Shown here: positions 5,452-5,576 of the stretch, one piece after another
How the letters are laid out: each line of letters opens with the position of its first letter
How positions within the stretch are numbered: the stretch's first letter is position 1
Origin: Gp13-AA77 sp036521995
GTDB lineage: Bacteria; Acidobacteriota; Terriglobia; UBA7540
Reading direction: 5' to 3'
Assembly (NCBI GenBank): GCA_036521995.1
Contig: DATDGR010000197.1
Location: 1 to 5,576, forward strand
DNA: 5,576 bases
Position numbers and translations under genes: made by a program
The notes under the pieces: generated by a model
Seen by the model: only the letters and a program-made list of their open reading frames with translations
What the model was told of the DNA's origin: nothing
Database searches by the model: none

Positions 5452-5467
5452 AATACGCTAGCGTATT
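5452..5467. promoter_or_regulatory. Perfect 16-base palindrome AATACGCTAGCGTATT
   Basis: The sequence is a perfect inverted repeat with no spacer and with CTAG at its centre. It lies 28 bases after the stop of the DUF4398-like gene and 56 bases before the transposase start. It could be a dimeric repressor operator or, because IS630-type elements insert at TA, often within CTAG, a target-site feature at the edge of the insertion sequence. A TATTAT hexamer (5464-5469) overlaps it and could serve as a -10, though no good -35 is seen. Confidence 0.5.
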
Positions 5468-5494
5468 ATTGATTGCCAAGAAGGCTCCATCAGT

Positions 5495-5528
5495 GGCATG
5501 GTATTGGGACAGAGGCCTGTGCCATGCC
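5495..5528 (+). promoter_or_regulatory. Inverted repeat that covers the transposase start site
   Basis: GGCATGG (5495-5501) is perfectly complementary to CCATGCC (5522-5528), which contains the transposase ATG. Inside the loop, ACAG (5509-5512) can pair with CTGT (5517-5520), folding in the AGAGG ribosome site at 5511-5515. In RNA this would hide both the ribosome site and the start codon. Confidence 0.5.
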
Positions 5529-5576
5529 GAGAGCAAGTCCCTATGAGATTTCTCTCTCCCCGACCGAGGAACGCGA
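5524..5576 (+). CDS. IS630-family transposase, N-terminal fragment
   Basis: Only the first 17 codons are present before the window ends, reading MPRASPYEISLSPTEER. I recognise this as the conserved beginning (M-x-R-x-S-P-Y-x-I-x-L-x-x-x-E-R) of IS630-type transposases. In these, a helix-turn-helix DNA-binding half comes first and the DDE catalytic half follows. Neither domain is in view. The start is ATG 5524, with AGAGG eight bases upstream. The open end leaves its completeness untestable. The family call rests on a short stretch, so an unrelated protein with a similar start cannot be excluded. Confidence 0.7.
   Translation, partial: MPRASPYEISLSPTEER

Larger units (their letters stand above)
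5431..5576 (+). mobile_element. Probable left end of an IS630-type insertion sequence (cut by window edge)
   Basis: The transposase start at 5524 implies that the left terminal repeat lies somewhere between the upstream gene and about 5500. I cannot fix the boundary, because the right end and its inverted repeat are outside the window. IS630-type elements duplicate only TA, so no long target duplication is expected. The TA inside the palindrome at 5452-5467 and the TATTAT beside it are candidate junctions. Confidence 0.45.

Overview
The window looks like chromosomal DNA from a GC-rich soil-type bacterium, most probably an acidobacterium or a relative. This rests on family content rather than a marker gene: a GloVer-repeat secreted protein, a short secreted carboxypeptidase-regulatory-like protein, a secreted protein ending in a DUF4398-like helical module, a Spinster-like MFS transporter and a LysW-type zinc ribbon are a combination I associate with Acidobacteriota. 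No rRNA, tRNA or CRISPR array is visible.

Layout. Bases 1-509 hold no gene I can support. A small, very basic protein lies on the minus strand (510-725), probably started from TTG behind a strong Shine-Dalgarno site. A 589-base divergent intergenic region follows. It carries three AGTTCA direct repeats at 11-12 base spacing, a possible OmpR/PhoB-type site. The plus strand then carries an intact MFS transporter (1315-2628), a decayed GloVer-repeat gene (2757-3824), and a compact group of three genes: a LysW-like protein (3906-4079), a secreted CarboxypepD_reg-like protein (4084-4494) and a secreted DUF4398-like protein (4543-5424). The right edge cuts through the first 17 codons of an IS630-type transposase (from 5524).

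How the parts relate. The GloVer locus has a perfect ribosome binding site and signal peptide, but its reading frame is broken at several points. It also contains remnants of two copies of the family, so it is a pseudogene unless the breaks are assembly errors. The LysW-like gene has its own extended -10 promoter, and its Glu-rich tail appears to double as the ribosome binding site of the next gene. Its product lacks the C-terminal Glu on which the known LysW amino-group carriers depend. No lysine or arginine biosynthesis gene is next to it. The two following genes encode exported proteins of unknown role.

The transposase start codon and its ribosome binding site both sit in an inverted repeat. 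A perfect 16-base palindrome centred on CTAG lies 56 bases upstream of that start codon. I see no clearly new multi-gene system. The most useful leads are the carboxylate-acceptor-less LysW, the fused and decayed GloVer locus, the triple direct repeat and the structured left end of the insertion sequence.
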